Source: Hyparrhenia diplandra (Eukaryota; Streptophyta; Magnoliopsida; Poales; Poaceae). Taken from it: a DNA stretch of 64,000 bases. The notes under the pieces are model-generated. The model had not been told where the DNA came from, searched no databases, and saw only the letters and a list, made by a program, of their open reading frames with translations. The DNA lies in NCBI GenBank assembly GCA_015847255.1, contig JADLZK010007779.1, positions 186,001-250,000 of the forward strand, in the 5' to 3' direction. Below are positions 59,406-64,000 of the stretch, piece by piece. Made by a program: the position numbers and the translations under genes. Within the stretch, counting starts at the first letter, position 1. The number at the start of each line of letters is the position of its first letter.

Positions 59406-59998
59406 ATGCCCCGTCGCGTTGGTCAAGGGGAGCTGGATCGACCACCCCCGCACGACAACCGGCGTGAGCTCCCCTTGTCTCGGATTTACTCAGACAAAGG
59501 GGACGGACCAGGCGCAGGGGTCGAAAGCAGGAGGTCTAGGAGGCAGCGTGCGGGGAGGGACCCGTCTGGCACGGCGGTGCGGACGCCGCGAGCGAGGAGG
59601 AGGAGGAGGAGGAGGAGGAGGCGGCGGTGCGCACGCCACCGCACGAAGCTGGGTGCCACGCAGCCCACACCACCGGGCGAGGAGGAGGAGGAGGACGACG
59701 ACGACGGGGAGGACACGTCTGGTGGCACAAACTCCTCAGGTGTGGGTACGGACGCGAGGGCGGCAAAGGCGGCGAAGGTATACTTGCGAGGCCCGACACG
59801 ACTACCTCGGGCTCCTAGCCTTCACGACCGCCCTGTTGTTCGCCCCCAAGGGACAAAGTAAGTGGATTTAGATGCCTACTTCATTTACACACTCTAGTGA
59901 AACTAATATTATGTCTTGATTGTGCAGGAACTGGGTCATTGTGTCGGGCGGTGCCTCACGCAAACCCGCCACTATTATCGGGGGGTTGTGCAGGCAGC
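59406..59998 (+). CDS. 5' exons of second CACTA protein (Transposase_24-like), partial
   Basis: The start ATG at 59,406 opens MPRRVGQGELDRPPPHDNRR. The frame runs through Arg-rich and acidic low-complexity (GAG/GAC repeats) to KVYLRGPTRLP and a HDRPVVRPQGTK motif, hallmarks of the plant En/Spm 'Ptta' protein (Pfam Transposase_24). A 70-bp intron (59,858-59,927, GTAAGT..TGTGCAG) is followed by exon 2 with NWVIVSGGASRKPATIIGGL. Exon 2 is cut by the copia LTR at 59,999; the remainder should lie beyond that element. In this family the protein binds the subterminal repeats; here the role is inferred. The visible part has no stop or frameshift. Confidence 0.75.
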
Positions 59999-62299
59999 TG
60001 AAAGGTCCCTTGTGGTTTTTGGTAATTGAGTGTCAACATTAGGTGAACTAATATGTGTGATTGAGATTATACACAGGGAGATTAGTTCACACATGATGAT
60101 GCAATGAAGGAGCTTATTGCATATGAGACATGACATGGAGTCATGTGACCAAGGTGGTGAAGATCAAGACGAGGCTTGGCTTGAAGGACCGGTTGCAAGT
60201 GTGAAGGGCAAGTCATCGGACTTGGCGCCGATGGACCGACGCAATAGCGGTGAAGAGCAAGTGAGGTCAAGATCGATGGACCAAGAAGGTCATGTGATGA
60301 TATGGAGTGGATCATATCATTCTTGATCGTGTTGGTGCATGCGTTGCATCGGCACTTGGAGATGGAGCGGAATGGAAATGCGCAAGGCAAAGGTATAACC
60401 TATAGGGCATTTCATTTCGCCGGTCATGAGGAGCTTAGAGAAGTTTATGACCGGGTTTAGGATAGATGGCCGTACTATCAAGAGGGCAAACTTGTTTGCA
60501 TATCGGTCATCTAGTGCCACTTGAGCGATCTAACTTTTGCGATGTGTTAGGATCGAAAGTGGCGTGACAAGAGCTAACCCGCCTTTGAAATGATTGTGAA
60601 AAATGCTAACACACTTGCACATGGTGATGTACACTTGGTGGTGTTGGCACATTTGCAAAGGCGGCGATGATTGCAGGGTTGAGTTGGGTTTGGGAACCGC
60701 TCATCCTCCCGCCGAGCTTGCGAGGCGGGATTCGGCGCCTTCGAGAAAATGAGATGCATATTTTCTATTGCGCCGGATGCAAGTTGGAGATGAAAACATG
60801 CTATTCCTCGTGCTCAAGTTTGGTATACTTGATGGGTAGCATGTCGGAGCAAAGGCGATGGCGTTTCGCAAGAAAAAGGGCCACCGGACGCAGCACCGGA
60901 AGCAGAGAGGCGCACCGGACGCACGCACCGGACGCACCGGTGTGTGAGTCCGGTGGGACTTTCCAGTAGCCATGTTTTGGGCGTGGCTCGGTTTCTTGCA
61001 CCGACGCCGGCACCGAACCAGCCACCGGGACGCCGAGCAGGCTGCCACCGGGGCGGTTTCTCTTGTTCAGAAGCGGCCCGGGACGCAGCACGGACTGCAC
61101 CGGACTCGGCCGATGAGTCCGGTGAGTGCGTCCGGTGCGGCTGTTTTCAGCGTGTCTTCCCTCCCAACGGCTAGTTTCTTGGTTGGGGCTATTTATACAC
61201 GCGTTTTGCCGGCCATGGCTGAGAGGTTAGCACCTTGGGGACTTTGTGTCCATGCTAGTGAGTGCTTGAGAGCCCTCCCACTCATATATGCTTGATATCG
61301 TTCATCCGATTGAGTGAGAGATCGATTCCTAGTGCGTTGCGTTGAGAGATCGCATCGTGTGGCACTAGGTGTTCGTGTTGCAAGCCGGTGGGCTTGTTTC
61401 TCTTGGAGGTTGCCACCTCCTAGACGGCTCGGTGGCAAGAGGCTTCGTGAAGCACGCAAGGAAGCTTGTGCGGTGCTCCGAAGAAGAGATTGTGAGAGGT
61501 TCGTGCTCACCTCGCGGGGATCGTGAAGAGCAACTCTAGTGGAGCGTGTCATTGAGCTACCACACTTGTGTGTGGGTTCACACGGTACCCTATTGAGGGA
61601 TTGGCTAGAGAACTCACATTGGTGAGTGTCTCGATCGAGCTCAGTTGTGTGGATTTGGCACCGCCATTAAGCTTGAGAATCATCACCGGGTGATTCGCCA
61701 AACCGTGGAACCACTAAAGTGTTGGTCGACACAACGAGGAGTAGGGGGAAGTTGGCAAGCTTCCCGAGACCTCGGTAAAAAATCACCGGTGTCATTTTGT
61801 GTCCACACTTCGCGGTGGTTTGCATTCTCTCGATCACAAGCTTTGTTCTTACTTTCATATATATTGTGCTTGTGCTTGAGTAGAGTAGTTGTAACTATCT
61901 AGCTTGTGTAGCTTGTTTAGTTACTTTGCTTAGCTTGTGTAGCTAGGTAATTTGAGCCTTTGGGTTAGGCGTGTGTTGCCTTGTCCATTGTGCATCTAGT
62001 GAGCTTAGGAGCTTTGTGCTTTGCGCTTACTAGAATTGTGTAGGAGCTCGTGTGCTTAAAGTACTAGTGCTTAGGTTTGTGTGACCTTGCATTAGAATTG
62101 ATTAGAGCTCAAGCTAGGCTTGTCATCTCACCTTTCTTGTGTAGGATCTTTTTGTGAGGTGATTTAGAGTCTTAGTTAGAGGGGTGAAGTCTTGGCTAGA
62201 CCGATAAGTTTATTTCCGCATTTGTTTCGGTTAGCCGAGGAGATTAGTTTTTAAAGGGACTATTCACCCCCCCCCTCTAGTCCCCATCTCGACCCTTCA
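59999..62299 (+). repeat. 5' LTR of the copia element
   Basis: It starts TGAAAGGTCCCTTGTGG and ends TCTCGACCCTTCA, directly before the primer site. A stretch at about 60,880-61,140 carries many CACCGGACGC/GTCCGGTG words, a known trait of one grass copia LTR group. Short open frames inside (for example 60,667-61,295) are LTR sequence, not genes. The 3' LTR is not in the window, so age cannot be estimated. Confidence 0.85.
61190..61197 (+). promoter_or_regulatory. TATA box of the copia LTR promoter
   Basis: TATTTATA lies in GGGGCTATTTATACACGCG, right after the GC-rich part of the LTR, the expected place for the U3 promoter. Transcription would start about 30 bp downstream, near 61,225. Confidence 0.6.
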
Positions 62300-62301
62300 C
62301 G

Positions 62302-62314
62302 TGGTATCAAAGCC
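62302..62314 (+). promoter_or_regulatory. Primer-binding site, initiator methionine tRNA type
   Basis: TGGTATCAAAGCC begins two bases after the LTR end. It matches the canonical plant site TGGTATCAGAGCC except for one base, so the element would prime on tRNA-iMet. Confidence 0.85.
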
Positions 62315-62352
62315 GTGGTCTCTCTTTTTAGTGGTCTTAACCGCCCGAGAGG

Positions 62353-64000
62353 ATGGAAACTAGAGGGTTTAGTGATGCTTGTTTGAGTGACACACATATT
62401 TTTGATGGCACACACTTTGCATGGTGGAAACACCATATGCTTGATCATTTTCGTGCCATGGGACCTAAAGTGTGGTGGGTTGTCACAAGTGGTCTCACTT
62501 TCATGATGGACCATAAGAATCTCACCAAAGCTCAAAGGGATCTTTTTGAACTTGATTCAAGAGCTTTCTTGTATCTAATCAATTCTTTGAGTTTTGATGT
62601 GTTTGAGAAGGTGAACACTAGGGTGTCCGCACATGTGTTGTGGGAGGACATCAAGCACACCTATGGCGATGCGTCCACATGGGACGATGGCAAGTACAAG
62701 GAGGATGAGGTGCCAAAGGTGGTGGTTCATGAGGATGATGAGCAACATTGCTCCACCTCATGGTCAAGTGAAGATGATGATCGAACTACCACAAGTTCAC
62801 TTGACAAGGTTGATGAAGATGCCTCAAGTGATGCAAGCGATGATTCTACCTCAAGCACACTTGGTGGCAATGTTGATGGTTCATGCTTGGTTGATGATGC
62901 TACTACAAGTCCATCCACTACATCAACATATTGTCTCATGTCACAAGGTGACACCAAGGTATCGAATGACAATGTGATTGATCATGTTGATTCTTATGAT
63001 GAGCTTGTTAGTAGGCTTGCTAGCATGACCATGTCTTTAGAAAATGAGAAAGCTAAATCTTTGAATTTGGAGAAAGAAAACCCATTTCTAAAAGAACACA
63101 TGTGAACAACAAGAGCATCTACTTTATGTCACTACTTGTTCACATGATGTGCTAAAATTAGCTCATGAGGAACTTAGTGTTACTCATGATAACTTGGTAC
63201 AAGACCATGCTTTTCTCACTAAGAAGTTTTCAAATGAAAAATCTAAAACTAGTGAGAGCTCATCACTTGGGTTAATTGATCAATCACATATTTGTGCTAA
63301 CCCTTGTGATGTAGGCAAAAAGCATGTATCCACCTCTTGTGATGATTTACTTGCTATGCCATGTTCTTCATATTTAGATGCTTGCTCTTCTTCTATGTCT
63401 TGTGAGACTAACATTTTGAAGGAGAACAATGAGCTCAAAAAGAAAGTGAAGAATTTGAGCAACCGGTTAGAGAGGTGCTACAACTCCAAAGGTCCTCTTC
63501 GAGAAAATAGTGAAGAATCCAAGAAGCCTTCATGACAAGAGTGGTCTTGGGTTCATCAAGAAGAAGATGACCAAAAGTGGGAGGAAAATAGCAAAGATGG
63601 TCAAGAAGCAAGAAAATGAGAAGCTATCTCATTTCATGTGCTATCAATGCCATGAAAAGGGACATCTTGCAAAGGCTTGTCCAAACAAAGAAAAGCTCAA
63701 GTTGAAGCAACAAGAAATGCCTCAACCGAAGCCCCAAGAGCAAGTCAAGATCAACCATGAAGCTAAAGTTGATGACTTGAAGATGAAAAAAGAAAACAAG
63801 AAGGGGTGGAAGAGCTTATGCAAGGCATTCAACTTACATCCAAGATGCCAAGATGATGAGCAAGAATCAAGTTTGGAAGAAAGATTTCGCTCACATCAAG
63901 TGCCATAGTTGTGATATATTGGGCCACCTAGCTTCGGGTTGTCCAAACAAGCTTGAGAAGAAGGCTCAAGCAAACAAAGTGAAGCAAGGCAATGAGAAGC
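62353..64000 (+). pseudogene. copia gag, frameshifted, runs off the window
   Basis: Gag forms the particle and binds the element RNA. The first frame (62,353-63,105) has a UBN2-type gag region (FDGTHFAWWKHHMLDHF; LYLINSLSFDVFEKVN; ALWEDI-like VLWEDIKHTYGD), then an acidic Ser/Asp-rich stretch and a coiled-coil segment. Frame changes near 63,100, 63,505 and 63,845 break it. Further parts read THDNLVQDHAFLTKKF (63,185), a first zinc knuckle CYQCHEKGHLAKAC (about 63,640) and a second, CHSCDILGHLASGC (about 63,901-63,942), both CX2CX4HX4C. The long coiled coil plus two knuckles is like Sirevirus-type gags. The start is the first ATG after the primer site. Confidence 0.75.

Larger units (their letters stand above)
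50743..59998 (+). mobile_element. CACTA (En/Spm) DNA transposon, left part
   Basis: The element starts CACTACGGAAGCGGGTC, the terminal motif of grass CACTA transposons, and carries TTTGCCGA/TCGGCAAA subterminal repeats, a TNP2-type transposase and the 5' exons of a second transposase gene in canonical order. A copia element interrupts it at 59,999. The right terminus is beyond the window, so the target duplication cannot be checked. With its secondary insertions it exceeds 9 kb. All recognisable genes in it are damaged. Confidence 0.88.
59999..64000 (+). mobile_element. Ty1-copia LTR retrotransposon, 5' part
   Basis: A 2.3-kb 5' LTR (TGAAAGGTCC..CCCTTCA), a methionine-tRNA primer-binding site and a gag gene follow each other in standard order. 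The rest (protease, integrase, reverse transcriptase, 3' LTR) lies beyond the window. It is inserted in exon 2 of the second CACTA gene, in the same orientation, and so is younger than the CACTA element. Confidence 0.88.

Noticed and set aside
60667..61552. Open frames of 85-119 codons on both strands
   Set aside because: They lie entirely inside the copia LTR, in its GC-rich CACCGGACGC part, and overlap each other.

Overview
The window is plant nuclear DNA. It has introns, TATA boxes and no bacterial operons. The mobile elements (TTTGCCGA-type CACTA element, Stowaway MITEs, copia and Ty3-like LTRs, plant L1 LINE) and a jasmonate/insect-response type lectin gene point to a grass (Poaceae), probably a panicoid such as sorghum, sugarcane, Miscanthus or maize. 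The species is an inference. I find no clearly intact host protein-coding gene: the window is a graveyard of nested transposons and decayed duplicated host sequence.

Layout. (1) 1-27,130 is an old, complex tandem-duplication block. About 17 diverged copies of a roughly 0.9 kb non-coding core are embedded in larger super-units of about 7 kb that repeat at a spacing of about 8.1-8.9 kb. Two intact-looking super-units are visible (11,160-18,260 and 19,860-27,130), and 1-2,450 is the tail of a third. Stowaway MITEs and a LINE scrap are inserted in it. Several copies carry the 3' flank of the receptor-kinase relic found at 46.6-48.3 kb, so the block seems to derive from a decayed kinase cluster. 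(2) 27,473-29,075 holds a non-autonomous hAT element and a degenerate TTGCAACA-rich repeat. (3) 30,090 to about 32,650 is a Ty3-like LTR. (4) 33,099-35,530 is a two-exon minus-strand pseudogene of an amaranthin-lectin/aerolysin-like fusion (wheat Hfr-2 type) with its TATA box. A 765-bp foldback lies directly upstream, and a second foldback at 37.2 kb shares the same end motif. (5) 39,044-45,806 is a decayed full-length L1-type LINE with a duplicated ORF1/ORF2 stop-start junction. (6) 46,897-48,253 is a broken receptor-like kinase. (7) 50,743 to beyond the window is a large CACTA (En/Spm) transposon. It has a CACTA terminus, TTTGCCGA subterminal repeats, a 900-bp palindrome, a hairpin before the transposase, a multiply broken TNP2 gene and the 5' exons of a second (Transposase_24-like) gene. 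Inside it sit a SINE-like tRNA relic, a solo LTR with a clean TTTAT target duplication, and a copia retrotransposon (59,999 onward) whose 5' LTR, primer-binding site and gag run off the right edge.

The genes do not form a pathway. What the region records is an order of events: duplication and decay of a kinase cluster, arrival of a CACTA element, then LTR insertions into both CACTA genes. The strongest new-looking structures are the foldback family with ATTCGGCAT ends next to the lectin promoter, the long hairpins inside the CACTA element, and the unexplained tandem block.
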